From Semisulcospira habei (lineage: Eukaryota > Mollusca > Gastropoda > Semisulcospiridae): a stretch of 64,000 nt of DNA. The stretch's first letter is position 1; the number at the start of each line of letters is the position of its first letter. The notes under the pieces are model-generated. The model searched no databases. It saw only the letters and a list, made by a program, of their open reading frames with translations, and had not been told where the DNA came from. The stretch lies in NCBI GenBank assembly GCA_036245525.1, contig BTPG01000005.1:113640466-113704465 (forward strand), given 5' to 3'. Positions 21,652 to 34,346 of this stretch are shown here, piece after piece. Position numbers and translations under genes: made by a program.

Positions 21652-22028
21652 AATATAGATGGTCTTGACTTCGGGGTTGTCAAAGATTCTTCTAAAGCAA
21701 CATACAAACTGCCGTGACGGTCCGACACCCAGTGGGTTATGTCGTTGTGCACAATGATAAATGACGTAAATGAATGACGTAATGACGACGATGACTTGAT
21801 GACGCAAGAATGAAGAAAGCGAACAGAGAAGGGACTAAGAAGATGAGGAAAGAGTGGAGGGGGTGGGGCAAAATTGGGGTGGGGGTGGGGAAGGTGGAGG
21901 CTGGCAAATAGAGACCATTACAGAAGAGAAAGAATTTCCAGGAGAAGATAAATTAAAAGGAGGGGGAGAGAAGTGTAGAGAGGGATGACGTGGGAGGATA
22001 AATTAACATACCGAACCCTGATGCACTA

Positions 22029-22112
22029 CAACAGGAGATGGATCGACCATGACAATTCAAGGGTGGTGCAAGAACAGCTTGGCACCTGTTCTAGCACTAT
22101 CCTTGGACTTGA
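22029..22112. repeat. family D stem, shortened
   Basis: GGATCGACCATGACAATTCAA, then GTTCTAGCACTATCCTTGGAC. Confidence 0.75.
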
Positions 22113-22211
22113 AAAAAAAAATTGTGGCCGACGCCGATCAATCTCCTGAAATGTAATGTCGTCTCCAAAGGTCAACAATTTCGAGGATTTTCGACTTTAG
22201 GGTCTGTTGTA

Positions 22212-22399
22212 TTAACCCCTTCACTGCCGGAAAAATGCGAACACCACACAACTGCAAGGGGAAAAGAACCTCATGAATTCCGTTCTTTGCCTCTTGCTGA
22301 TCCCATTCATATCCTTGTTCCATGGATTGATGGTATTATTCAGTGTTGAATTTGCTTTGCCTTCAATAATTTTGCGTCCGCTGGCAGTGAAGGGGTTAC
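22212..22399. mobile_element. family B element, TTAA left, TTAC right
   Basis: TTAACCCCTTCACTGCCGG to CTGGCAGTGAAGGGGTTAC. The central stem has decayed to AAGAACCTCATGAATTCCG. Confidence 0.88.
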
Positions 22400-22842
22400 G
22401 AGGGTGGTTGTTGTGTTGTAAAATAGGAACACTCACACAAGGTCTCGCTCGTTCGTCTACAACATTTTTATACCACATAGGTGCACATCACGCTGCACGA
22501 TCATTCTACTGGTGCGCCTCAAAGCTCCCAACAAAAGGACAATTTACTGAAGCACACACATAAGGGCACGTTTTACACACAAAGCGATGACGTATACAGT
22601 CTATGAACACACAAAAGACACGTTTTTTTCCACACAAAACTGTGACGTATGCATTCTGTGAGTAGTGATAAATACGTAATTCAGAGAACACATTTTACCA
22701 TATAGCGTGAACAGGAATGGACGTTAATTATTCCCAAAGAGTACTGTTATGTCCTTGATCACTGACAATGTCATGCGGTCGGAAACAAACCCGTATCAAT
22801 ATGTTGTAGAATAGGACAAAACTGTATCGTTGCTGTTATTAC

Positions 22843-22922
22843 ACACACGCGCGCGCACACACACACACGCACGCACGCACGCATACGCACACACACACAC
22901 GCGCACACACACACACACACAC
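22843..22922. repeat. CA/CG microsatellite
   Basis: Mixed (CA)n, (CG)n and CGCA runs. Confidence 0.9.
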
Positions 22923-23272
22923 CTCCTTTCTCTCTCGGCGCCATAACGTAAATGCTACCTTTAATGAAGGTACCGGTCATGTCCACAAAGTTTTATTCTC
23001 TTCCCCATTCTCTCCGTTTTCTATATAAAAAGTCCTCTCTTGAGTAAAAGAACTGCGAGTGTAAACTATTCAATGCTTAGAGCACAATTTCCGCACTTCT
23101 GAATTACGCTCATCAAATTGTGCACTGGATACACCTGCAAGTGTGCCCCCGACACCTGTAATTTAGAAAAGCCATTATTCAAAATTACAAATGGACAACA
23201 TCTAAACTGAAAGCAGCCCAAGACCAGCCTGGGGGGAACTGACGACTACGCACAGTTTTACACTCTGTATGT

Positions 23273-23689
23273 TTAACCCCTTGACTGTCAGCGGTAAGCA
23301 TTTCGCGTCCGAAACCACTGCACGCTGCTGATCGACATTCGCGGGAAAAACACAATGACACACAGGACTATCAGGAGACATGAATCCTCATGAGCCCCCG
23401 CGACTGCGGGGGCTCATGAGGATTTATGTCTCCTGCAGCTGGGTAGCGTTCGCCTTGCCCCCCGCAATTAACTCATTCAGCCCGACGCACGTATTTCCCA
23501 AATTTTGGAGGCGTCATCTAACGACTATGCACCTGTTGGAGGAGATGGATCGACCATGATAATTCAAGGGTAGTGCCAGATTAGCATGGCGCCGATAGGC
23601 GCCAAGCTAATCTGGCACTACCCTTGAATTATCATGGTCGATCCATCTCCTGCTGTAGTGCGTCAGGGCTGAATGGGTTAAGGGGTTAA
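23273..23689. mobile_element. family B element interrupted by a D element
   Basis: TTAACCCCTTGACTGTCAG begins; hairpin 23372-23437 is near perfect. A whole D element (23468-23681) lies before the right end GGGGTTAA (23682-23689). Confidence 0.85.
23468..23681. mobile_element. family D element bounded by TTAA, nested in a B element
   Basis: TTAACTCATTCAGCCCGACG to CGTCAGGGCTGAATGGGTTAA, 214 bp. The inner stem GATCGACCATGATAATTCAA is nearly perfect. Host B sequence lies on both sides. Confidence 0.9.
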
Positions 23690-24104
23690 AGTCACATCAG
23701 GGTCATCAACAAATCTGTAAACTGTAGAATATTACTGGAGGGGGGGGATGGGGGTGAGTCAGATATATTCACGGACGACAATTAAAAAAAAAAACCCGAT
23801 ATTTTTCAGGCAAACCACGAATAAGTTCATCTAGAACTACATTCGCCTTCAGAACGTTTACATAAATCATGCTATGCTGGACGAAAAGTGCTAGCGACGG
23901 TGGTTTGGGAAGGACGAAAAACACAGGTCCCTCGAGCAAACTGACATACTGTCCCATATACTGATGAAAAAGGAGTTCGAGGCGCACCAACTAGAATAAT
24001 TTGCAATCGTCTCACAAACGCGGGCAACAAAGAAAACATGTTGCTTAGAGGACACTAACTCAGTCACGTGAACAGTCAAAGAATTCTACTGAAAATCGCT
24101 CAAA

Positions 24105-24420
24105 CCCTTCAACACTCTCCGTCTAGTGAGCAGCTAGAACCGATGTAAGCCTGGGCAAGAGGCACAAAGATCCTCACCAACCCATGCAACTGCAGGGGCG
24201 CAAGAGCATCCGTGCCATTCACAAATGGAAGGGTGGTCTGAGTGAGTGGGCTGTACAAGAAGAAACGCATAGCAGTACACAGTGAGAATTCTGTGAACAG
24301 AGTGAACAGCTGACCCATATAAACCATCGGACAGTCACAAAACGAACGTAAAACGTCACCCGGACACCAGGCGGCAGCACTGTCAACTGTCAAAATATCG
24401 TTGGTAGTGAACGGTTGATA
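24105..24420. mobile_element. family B element, decayed
   Basis: AACCCTTCAACACTCTCCG begins, GGTAGTGAACGGTTGATAA ends; the stem GCAAGAGGCACAAAGATCCTC is weakened. Confidence 0.6.
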
Positions 24421-24604
24421 ATCTATTTAAAAAAAAAAAAAAAAATCTGAACCGAAGAATGAAAACACAGACAGCGAAAAGTTGGCTAACAGCACACACA
24501 ACCACAAGTGTCTTATCGCTTTTCAATACATATTTACCGTACCTCACTCATATTAAAACGACACAATATAATTATCAGTATGTCAGGAAAGAAGTACGTG
24601 AACG

Positions 24605-24669
24605 TGTGTGGTCTGTGATTTGGGACCTTGCGGTTGGAAGCCGCAAGGTCCCAAATCACAGACCACACA
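24605..24669. repeat. hairpin element, family E, perfect
   Basis: TGTGTGGTCTGTGATTTGGG and CCCAAATCACAGACCACACA pair without mismatch; the loop is GTTGGAAGC. Confidence 0.92.
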
Positions 24670-24928
24670 GTCATGTGGATACGTACTTGATACATCGCGA
24701 TGAATTCAGTTTAAACAAGCAAAGGGGTTAACACAGCCTATACACGCTGATCAACATGACGTACTATGACGTAGCGGTACGTAAATTTGGTGCAGTTATC
24801 ACGTCATGCTTGGTACGTCCATTCCAAAATTAATAGGAGTAAAAAGAGCTCGTAACACCACAGGCACAAACACACACACACAACGTCTTGATAACAACAG
24901 TTGTTTACAATGTATAGCCCATTCATAC

Positions 24929-24929
<1 letters not shown>

Positions 24930-25020
<91 letters not shown>

Positions 25021-25030
25021 AGAGAGAGAG
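24930..25030. repeat. GA microsatellite
   Basis: About 45 GA units with one CT interruption. Confidence 0.97.
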
Positions 25031-25250
25031 ATCTTGCAAGTACACCTGCTCTGTGTGCGTGTCTGAATGTGTGTGTGTGTGCGTGCGTGCGTGTACGCGC
25101 GGGCACCTGAATGCGAATGAGTAAAGAGACGCATAATATCATGTCACCTGAGCGTATTAATTTTCTTGTTGCTAGGCGACTGGACGCAATGACGTTTGCT
25201 GACATGTTTGTCAGTAGTAATAGTGTAAGCCCTTTGCACTGTCTCTGGTT

Positions 25251-25344
25251 TTCACACTTTTGGCTGTCGATAGCACATTTTTGTCGAGGCGATTCCTGCA
25301 GGAATCACATCGACAAAGAGCGCTGCTGACAGCCAAAGGGTTAA
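25251..25344. mobile_element. family C palindrome, TTAA right end
   Basis: TTTTGGCTGTCGATAGCAC to GACAGCCAAAGGGTTAA; centre GATTCCTGCAGGAATC. Confidence 0.88.
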
Positions 25345-25404
25345 GCCTTGCTCTGCCAGTGTCTAGAAAAGATGTCTCTGAAACAGTCGCAGAATCACTG
25401 CTAA

Positions 25405-25520
25405 TTAACCCCACCAGCGTGATGTGAGTGAGGCGAGCAAGAGGCGTGGGTTTTTAGTAGAATAAGATGCGTCTCTTGTATTCGAGGGTTGTTTCTTGGG
25501 TACCGGCAGTGAAGGGGTAT
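25405..25520. mobile_element. family B element, internally deleted
   Basis: TTAACCCCACCAGCGTG to CCGGCAGTGAAGGGGTA; only a weak AAGAGGCGTGGG / GCGTCTCTTG stem remains. Confidence 0.7.
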
Positions 25521-25539
25521 AGAGTATCTCAGCGTCTGT

Positions 25540-25546
25540 ACGTGTG

Positions 25547-25638
<92 letters not shown>

Positions 25639-25660
25639 GTATGTGTACATGTATGCGAGT
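25540..25660. repeat. GT microsatellite
   Basis: Long (GT)n with GC and GG interruptions. Confidence 0.97.
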
Positions 25661-25789
25661 GTATATAACTACGAGGTCGTGTGATTCTTTCTTTTTTTGT
25701 GCTCGACTATGTGCCCATGTACACCGAAGTGTTGGCTCAGGGTGCAGGCAGGTCATTTCTGACGACCAGTAACTGCACAGTACAAGGAA

Positions 25790-25839
25790 ATCTATGCGAG
25801 TTAGAACCCCTGTCAGCGGCTCTGTCCTAACTCGCATAG
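25790..25839. repeat. short hairpin
   Basis: CTATGCGAGTTAGAACCCC faces CTAACTCGCATAG. Confidence 0.7.
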
Positions 25840-26159
25840 GTTTTTTCGCTGCCAACCTGAGACCCAATGACGCTGTTTTCAGCCCAGGCTGCGAACAATG
25901 TCATTCGGTCACTGCATAATCAGCATTTACTGGCCAATACAAACTACCTACAATCATGCCAGCGCCTAGTGTCTTCTCGCCCTTGAAAAATGGCAGTCCA
26001 CACCAGAAAGGCGGAACCAGAGCACAGTGACAAGCGAACAGTTGGGGGGGGGGGGAAAATGGACAAAATACATATACACACGCAGACGGCCATACCAGAG
26101 TCTGGCGGAGCACAGAATGTGTACACAGTCAATGGGAATAAATCAAAACCCGAGTTAAA

Positions 26160-26223
26160 TTCACCTCGAAGAGCAAGAGGGCGGGTGGGGGGGGGGGGGG
26201 AGGGGGAGGGGAGGGGGGGGGGA
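26160..26223. repeat. G-rich low-complexity tract
   Basis: GGGTGGGGGGGG followed by GGGAGGGG runs; another poly-G at 26043-26056. Could form G-quadruplex structures on the + strand. Confidence 0.8.
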
Positions 26224-26429
26224 GCTAACCCTGAATTTCGGCCCAATACAAGATTGGTTCACACGACCCTTCCATGCGATTTCAATTAACACTATCACGC
26301 GTGCAGCTACAGGTGCTGTAAACAGTATCGGCGGCTGCATGCAACAGGAAGTTAAGGTTCAATTACATTTATGAAGTTTAAAAATATTTAAATACCATTA
26401 TAGTGAAATTCACAAAAATGTAAATGTAC

Positions 26430-26540
26430 GCCACAAGTACACTCCTATTCAAATGAGATGCTGCACATCTCATTTGAATCGAAGCGTACTTGCGGTGTAC
26501 GAAGCATGTCGTTTGAATAGAAGTGTATTTGTGGTGTACC
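26430..26540. repeat. hairpin with duplicated arm
   Basis: AAGTACACTCCTATTCAAATG faces CATTTGAATCGAAGCGTACTT; a second right arm GTTTGAATAGAAGTGTATTTG follows. Confidence 0.75.
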
Positions 26541-26924
26541 CCTCTGAGTGGGTCTGTCTGGGGAAACGGCACTGGGAAAGCCTGCATCTTCCAAAGTCAC
26601 GCACGGTTCTGTCCAAGCTAATGTGTGACGGGACACACCTCAGGAAAATTTCCACCATGAAGACAATGATCTAGACTGGTCCTCATCCTGGAAGGTATTA
26701 CATTTTGTTTTGTGTGTGAAACTAGTCGGGTTTATTTCATGGCAATTCCTGATGAGCTTAGCGTACATGGCGCGGGGGTTCGACCGGCAAACGCTAATTA
26801 AATCAACCAGAGACGAGTCTCGCACTAACAGTGATAGTGTGACGGTCAAGCAGTCTTCCGCATCCAAGGTTAAACGTCAAGGAAACAGAACTCAAGGGAT
26901 CGTGTGAGCTGATCTTGACTGAAT

Positions 26925-26993
26925 GTGTGCTAGTCCATGATTCCGGACCTTAAGGCTTTCAGCCGTAAGGTCCAAAATCACAGACTAGCACAC
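26925..26993. repeat. hairpin element, family E
   Basis: TGTGTGCTAGTCCATGATTCC faces CCAAAATCACAGACTAGCACACA. Confidence 0.88.
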
Positions 26994-27596
26994 ACATGTT
27001 CTCTTGAGGCGGTTCGGTGCTGACGAGTTTAAAAGCTACGTCAGCATCAAAGTGTGCGCTTGTGACGTAATGTTGACGAGAACAGATGACGTATGAATGA
27101 CCATTCTCACCTCGGACACAATCACGCCTGACAAACAGTACGGGTTCTTTTCCTAGACAAGAAAATCATGAGATCAATAGCAACCACCAACTCAGAATGT
27201 ACAAGAAAACAATTCTTTCGTCAACCCAAAACATCACAATTAATGTTCACACATATGAAAGAAAAAAAGTCACTAACAAATAACACCCACAAATCAGTCT
27301 TAGTCGCTCATATAATATTAAAATATCACGTGAATTCACTACCTTAGGAAATAATTAATGCTTTTGCAAAAATAAGAAATAAAGTTCACCACAAATGCCA
27401 TGTGTTCGTACGCAGACCACGAACGTAACAGTTGATGATTCTTATGTGTACAACAAAAAGACTTAAACAGTCTACAACTTCTGAAAAAAGAAAACATAAA
27501 CAACACAGCTCTAAACATACCTTTATACAAAATCCAGTTACACCATCGACAAACTACCGCATCTGTCATTCACACTCAAACAAAGGATGCGTCACA

Positions 27597-27700
27597 TATA
27601 CTGACGAGAAAAAGAAATGCGACAGTTTGGAAATGTCCTGAAGCACTTTAGTGTTTCCGATGATTCCAAAAATGTCGCATTTCTTTTGCTCGCCAGTATA
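27597..27700. repeat. hairpin element, family A
   Basis: TACTGACGAGAAAAAGAAATG faces CATTTCTTTTGCTCGCCAGTA; centre CACTTTAGTGTTTCCG. Confidence 0.88.
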
Positions 27701-27713
27701 GACAAAATTTGCA

Positions 27714-27772
27714 TTGGTCTGTGATTATGAATCTTACGGCTCCGACCAAGATTCCAAATCACTGATCAGGAC
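27714..27772. repeat. family E degenerate hairpin
   Basis: GGTCTGTGATTATGAATCTTA faces AAGATTCCAAATCACTGATC. Confidence 0.7.
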
Positions 27773-27982
27773 AGAAATTATCATTTTACTGCTATCGTAT
27801 GTATTGGTAATGTCTGTGAGCACTGCTCTGGAACGTTCATCTTGGGATCTGCAAGTTTTCATACGCAAACCCTGGTTAGGGTTCATAATGTATATCATAA
27901 TGAATATGCATTATGGGCCCTAAACCAATACACTGGTCTGCAATGTTAAAAAGCTCTCGAACGGCTATCCCAGACGTATAAC

Positions 27983-28075
27983 TTCACCCTTTTGCCTGTC
28001 GATAGTGCTTTTCGTCGAGGTGATTCCTGCAGGAATTACCTCCACAAAAATCGCTATCAGCAGCCAAAGGGTTAA
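27983..28075. mobile_element. family C palindrome, sharing its TTAA with the next element
   Basis: TTCACCCTTTTGCCTGTCG to GCAGCCAAAGGGTTAA. Its right TTAA is the left TTAA of the G element. Confidence 0.88.
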
Positions 28076-28151
28076 CTCATTCGAGACGTGCCGCCTCTGG
28101 ATACGCGGCATAAGCCGCGTATCCAGAGGTGGCACGTCTCAAATGAGTTAA
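28072..28151. mobile_element. family G palindrome bounded by TTAA
   Basis: TTAACTCATTCGAGACGTGCC to GGCACGTCTCAAATGAGTTAA; 80 bp, almost entirely palindromic around GGCATAAGCC. Confidence 0.93.
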
Positions 28152-29190
28152 CCCTCTGACACTGTTCAAGTACTCATTACAATTTCTTTGGCCATTTTCT
28201 CTTTCTTCACACGGTGAAATGTGTTCTTCTATTTCTCATTTTGACCCGAATCTTCCTTTTTTTTAGGTTACTTTGTGAAAATCTTTGTGAAGTTTGAGAA
28301 CTGTCCAGTAGTAGGGAAAGGGCGAGAGATACATTCTTCACCACACCTGTGTTAATTTTGATTCTGAGAAAATGAATGAATGATAAAAAGAAAATTCTGG
28401 AAGACGCCAAAAAAAGCAGCAATTTTTGGGTAAACAATTTTTTTTTCCCGCGTCGTTGCTCACAAATGAGTAGTCTGTTACGTTAATTTTTCTTGACTGG
28501 ACACTGATACGTTGACGGATTACCAGAGTGAACACCAATTTCTAAGTTATCATTACTTTGAAATGTGTACTCTTTGTGAAGAATTGTATCTTGATTGGGA
28601 TATTACATCATCTATGACATAATCAGCGACATGAAAATAAAAACTTTGGTCAATTAAATATGATATCACTTTCACAATGACATCATAGCTACTTGAAATA
28701 TTTCAAAGAACATTTACATCACCTATTACGTCACCCTTTGTCTACATTGTGATGCTATTTTTCATCTCGTCACACGGCAAAATTGGCTGAAGAAGGCTAG
28801 TAAAGCCGACTCACTCCCAATATGGTGTTGGTGGTTTTTCATCATAATTATTGTTATGCAGTTAACTATCAAATGGGACACCTATTACCGTTTGAATTAA
28901 ACTGTGCATTCCCGCTTCACATTTCACTACTCATCAACATGGCCCTGTGTAACCTTTTTTTCTATAACAGTAACATTCAGGTATATTCATTTGTAAGCTA
29001 GAGTTCAAACGCACCCACCCACACAGCCGCGCTCACATGCACATACTAATTCACACTGTGACAAATATACATTCAACCTCACACACGAGACTGTAAATTG
29101 CACAATAAATATCAAGACCATTTCATGAACAAACTCATGCACAGCACTGGTCTTTCCCTTCCAGATATTCTCGCTAGCGTGTGCCCGGCG
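28152..29190. other. intergenic, AT-rich, nothing recognised
   Basis: Starts with TTAACCCTCTGACACTG, possibly the worn left end of another TTAA element. Otherwise no gene or repeat family was seen. Confidence 0.55.
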
Positions 29191-29269
29191 CTAACACTTC
29201 GGGGTGTCAGTAGCGCTTTTTGTAGAGAATCACCTCGACAAGAAGCGCCACCGACAGACAAAGGTTTAA
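29191..29269. mobile_element. family C palindrome
   Basis: CTAACACTTCGGGGTGTCAG to CCGACAGACAAAGGTTTAA; central 12 bp deleted. Confidence 0.82.
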
Positions 29270-29479
29270 TGATTTAAGGTAATTTCAACAGTTCGTGCAC
29301 AAGATTGATTATCAGCCGGTATCCTTACTGACCGCAAACAGAATGCTGTAATGTAATGAACAAAATAGAACGAAGTCGAGTAGATCTACTTAGAGTTAGC
29401 ATCACACCAAAGTCTTGAGCTCTTTAACTGCTTTCTTGTGTTTACCACCTTAAGTACAGGTCCAGAAATCCTATATAAA

Positions 29480-29517
29480 AAAGAAAGAAAAAAAAAAAAA
29501 AAAAAAAAAAAAAAAAC
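29480..29517. repeat. poly-A tract
   Basis: About 32 A residues with an AAAGAAAG start. Confidence 0.9.
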
Positions 29518-29669
29518 AACCTTCCAGTAGCTCCTCTATATGAAAGAGCTCTGTCCCGGGACTTATTACATGTAGATTTCCTGAAGTTGTACTGCGGCGG
29601 AGTCTGTAAGCAGCGAAACTGGACGAATGCTCTTTATCAGTCATTCACAGTGGAGGCAACAGACGATTT

Positions 29670-29830
29670 TTGGAAATCATAAGTAGGTCAAGACTGCATG
29701 TGTTTCGACGGAAACAGTGGATTAAAAGCAAGGCGAACACGCGATATCGATTCTTGTCCAGGCTATAACTGAACAGTTTTCGTTGAAACACCTGAAATTT
29801 TGACCTACTTCTGTGTTCCCAACAACGTCC
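29670..29830. repeat. hairpin element, family J
   Basis: GAAATCATAAGTAGGTCAAG faces GACCTACTTCTGTGTTCCC; inner GCATGTGTTTCGACGGAAAC with GTTTTCGTTGAAACACCTG. Confidence 0.78.
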
Positions 29831-29858
29831 ATTTGGTGACATTGAAGAAAATCCGCGT

Positions 29859-29925
29859 GCTGACCTGTGAGATTGGACCTTACGGCATAGCGCCGTAAAA
29901 GTCCATAAGCATAGAGACGGCACAC
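29859..29925. repeat. family E hairpin
   Basis: GACCTGTGAGATTGGACCTTA faces GTAAAAGTCCATAAGCATAGA. Confidence 0.65.
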
Positions 29926-30007
29926 ATTCTTCTCGACACCATTTCAGCATAAATAATTATTTCATAAATTACAAGTGTTGTTTTTACAAGTATGTTTTGT
30001 TTATCAC

Positions 30008-30169
30008 TTACCCATTTAGCCCTGACGCGCCAAGATAATTCAAGGGTTGTGTCAGATGAGCTTGGCACAACCCTTGAATTATCGTGGTCAGTTATCATAC
30101 GTTATCTCCTGCAACTGGTACATACTCCGAATATCTGGGAAAAGCGGCCTTGGGTTTAAATGGGCTAAA
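30008..30169. mobile_element. family D element, shortened
   Basis: TTACCCATTTAGCCCTGACGC to GGGTTTAAATGGGCTAA; stem AAGATAATTCAAGGGTTGTG. Confidence 0.8.
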
Positions 30170-30217
30170 CATACAACTTTGCAATAGAATTGTAAACTGT
30201 TAAAACGTGATAACTGT

Positions 30218-30270
30218 GCTGTGGTCTATGATTTTTAGCCGTGAGGTCCAAAATCACAAACCAGCAAACA
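30218..30270. repeat. family E hairpin, half deleted
   Basis: GTGGTCTATGATTTTTAGCCG faces GTCCAAAATCACAAACCAG. Confidence 0.7.
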
Positions 30271-30549
30271 CATATTTCAGTGTGCAGTGTTGAAAGCGCC
30301 AGTATCAAAAGCACATCTGTCAGTCTCCCAGTAGACTTCCCAGAAGATGTCGCGCGGTGCAGTGCCGTCGCAGAGAATAAATACACCTAACATGCAAAAA
30401 GTAACAAAAGTCTAAATAAAATATGGTCTACATTACACAAGGAACAAGATGAGGATTTCATCCCAAAGTCTACCGTATTGTTTGGAGCTCACAAGCGTTT
30501 ATCTTATAGGAACATTCAGAGTTGTTCATATTTTCATATGATCTATTTA

Positions 30550-30840
30550 CCTCCTCTGTAAGCCAACCTCTGATCAACACACACGTCGGCGCACACAAAT
30601 AAAGACGGACACACGGCGAATCCCGCAATCCGTTAGCTCTGTGGTCTGGCTTAGCGAAATGACGTCACTTCAAGCTTCCCGCCATTAGTATGCTCTGTGG
30701 GCTCGTGTAGCGACAGGAATCGATCTCCTCTAACCCACCCTCTGATCCACACACTGGCACACATAAATAAAGACGGACACATGGCGAATTCCGCAATCCG
30801 TAAGCTCTGTGGTCTGGCGTAGCATAGCTATTCTGAAGAA
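30550..30840 (+). repeat. tandem duplication, ~175-bp unit
   Basis: CACACAAATAAAGACGGACAC and GCAATCCGTTAGCTCTGTGG recur about 175 bp later with small changes. Followed by a small palindrome (GTCGTGGCACCATTAGTGCC) at 30861. Confidence 0.85.
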
Positions 30841-30959
30841 GAAGAATAGCACGCGCATGACTTCACGTCGTGGCACCATTAGTGCCACGACGCCGTGTTC
30901 ATAGTGACGACTCGATGTTATACGTCACTCATCGCAGTACTAACATTTAACGTATCAGA

Positions 30960-32005
<1,046 letters not shown>

Positions 32006-32368
32006 AAAAAAAAATAAATAAAAAAAAAAACCTCCAGAAATTGTACCGTGCCATATATTTCAGTGGCAATAAACAGACAGACCAACGATTAACAGGACTA
32101 ACACTAGATCTGGAGTCATTAAAACTACTGCTTGTACAAATACGTTATGTCCAATTATTCTTTTATTCATTTCAGTTTTCTCGGTATCCGTATTTGCCAG
32201 TAACTATAGAACATGACACAGAAATGTACTGTTTAAAAATGTACTGGTTGTAAGCACATCTAGCATACTAATATTAAACTACTTTCAGTCATTCTTATAC
32301 CGAATAGACACAAATTTGCATTTTCTAAGTTGAACAGGAGAAATCAACAATATATGAACGCATTTTAT

Positions 32369-32435
32369 GTGCTGGTATGTAATTTTGGACCTTACGGCTT
32401 GAAGCCGTAAGGTCCAAAATTACACACCAGCACGC
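32369..32435. repeat. hairpin element, family E, near perfect
   Basis: GTGCTGGTATGTAATTTTGG faces CCAAAATTACACACCAGCAC; centre GGCTTGAAGCC. Confidence 0.92.
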
Positions 32436-33088
32436 ACACTAATGAAATGGTTGTTCTGACCTCCAAGTGTTGGTAGTTCTGTATTGTCTAATATTACAAA
32501 GAATAGCTTTGCAAACCATACAACACAACAAACACTTGCCCCACAGTGTTCTTTCAAAGCATCGCGCTCAAAACAAAGCAGCAACGACTAGAACAATTTA
32601 GATTTATCAAGAGTATTAAAAATGTTCAAAAAAAGACAAGGTGGTTTGAGTTTTGGTTTGACAAACCGTCATGTGACTTCAATAAGATATTTAAATGCCA
32701 TTTAAATACATCCCGTATGCACAATCGCATCATGTCTGATAAAAGTGAGCTAAAATGTTATCATGAAATTTAAAGGATGGATAGATTTCGGAACGATTCA
32801 TTCCTTTTTCTCTTTGGAAACCTTTGCGGTTGCAATTTGTACAGGTTTATATTTGAAAGCGAACACTTTCAGACAATGTAATGCACGGCCCCGAACAGTT
32901 AAAACAGATTGCACTTTTTTTTCTCCAAAAAAAATCTGAAACAGTAAGACATATTCCTAACTAAACTAACACACACACATTCACGCATACAATGAGGGAA
33001 AACGAATTATCCGTCAGTAAGAACCAGGTCAGAAAAATCGACAGCGTTTCTGGACTCATCTTCACGTGACAAATTTGAGTGATAAATA
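32436..33088. other. intergenic, nothing recognised
   Basis: AT-rich; only short frames without protein character. Confidence 0.6.
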
Positions 33089-33187
33089 AATCGACCATGA
33101 TAGTTCAAGGGCAGTGCCGGATCAGATTGGCGCTGAAAAGCGCCAAGCTGATCCGACACTGCCCTTGAACTGTCATGGTCGATCCAT
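33089..33187. repeat. family D stem
   Basis: AATCGACCATGATAGTTCAAG faces CTTGAACTGTCATGGTCGAT; centre GGCGCTGAAAAGCGCC. Confidence 0.88.
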
Positions 33188-33919
33188 CTATCACTGAAAT
33201 TTTTCTCGGCCCGATGACTTTATACACACTTGATATCTTGAGCGAACAGAGCTGTCCTCCATAGAGCACGAAATGCAGTACGCGCTGAAACACGCACATT
33301 TTCTGAACCAGTTCTGACAGAAACAAAGCCTTATTCCGTGTTGTTCACGGGTGTGCCATGTTCAAAACGTGTGAGTATCTCGGTTGCAGTACATACGATG
33401 TATCGCCAGAATGCTCCCTAAAAGGATTTTCCGCCATGATGGCAGAGCTCGGCTCATCCTTTACAATGCGAGCAGCTTCCAACGAACTAAGAACAGCCAC
33501 AAACTCATTTAGCCGTGACTTAGCGACAGCATATGCATTCAGCCATGTGGGATTGCTGTAGGACTAAGATGAGCTAAGATGACGTAGATGGTTGATGACA
33601 CATATAACGGCAATAACGTCATTCTGAATCAGGGGAGGACGCACAGAAAAAGAGGACACGTAAGATAACAGTTGACAAAGTCGATGATGACAAAAATACC
33701 CGTTTGAAGGGGTGCCGGCATGCAAAGTATTGGACGCAGACACTTCGCAGAGAAGGAGAATGAACCAATCAAACAGCCGACCAATCAAATCAAGCCACGT
33801 GTCCGACACAAACAGACTGTATATGTACAGAAGGGCCTGCCGCCGTCCGGGCAGCTAGCAAACACGTTACGGACGCCAGACTATACACAAAGGCTGGTCG
33901 ATCAAAGCCAGACTAAGAA

Positions 33920-34346
33920 GAGATGGATGGACCATGCTAGTTCCAGAGTACAGTCAGATTACCTTGGAATCTCCCGATGATCTAACTTAAAGGTGGTTCG
34001 ACCATGCAGTTCAAGAGTCAAGTCAGATACATGGTCAAGGATGACGTCAAATTACCTTGATGTTTTCTCAGGATCTAGCTTAAAGGTGCTTTGACCATGT
34101 CATAGTTCAAGAGTACATGGTCAAGAGTAAAGTCAGATGAACTTGGCGCCTGGGAAAGCTCCATGCTCATCTGACTTTACTCTTGACCATGCACTCTTGA
34201 ACCAGCATGGTCGAACCACATCGGGCACCCTGCTAATCTGACTTTACACTTTGACCTAGCTTGTGCCCGTTCAACCACATCTTGCTAGCTCGGTGCTTCC
34301 GACTCTCTGACTTTATTTCTGAACTTGGCGTGGTCGATCCATCTGA
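33920..34346. repeat. compound family D palindrome, arms in series
   Basis: Three left-arm versions (near 33930, 33995 and 34095, each GACCATG...TTCAAGAG or TTCCAGAG) are followed by a centre GGCGCCTGGGAAAGCTCC and by three right-arm versions (near 34170, 34230 and 34315). The total is about 427 bp, one large nested palindrome. Confidence 0.8.

Noticed and set aside
23273..23689. Reading the TTAA-bounded hairpins as transcription terminators or operators
   Set aside because: Their dispersion, nesting and shared ends fit mobile elements, and the setting is eukaryotic.
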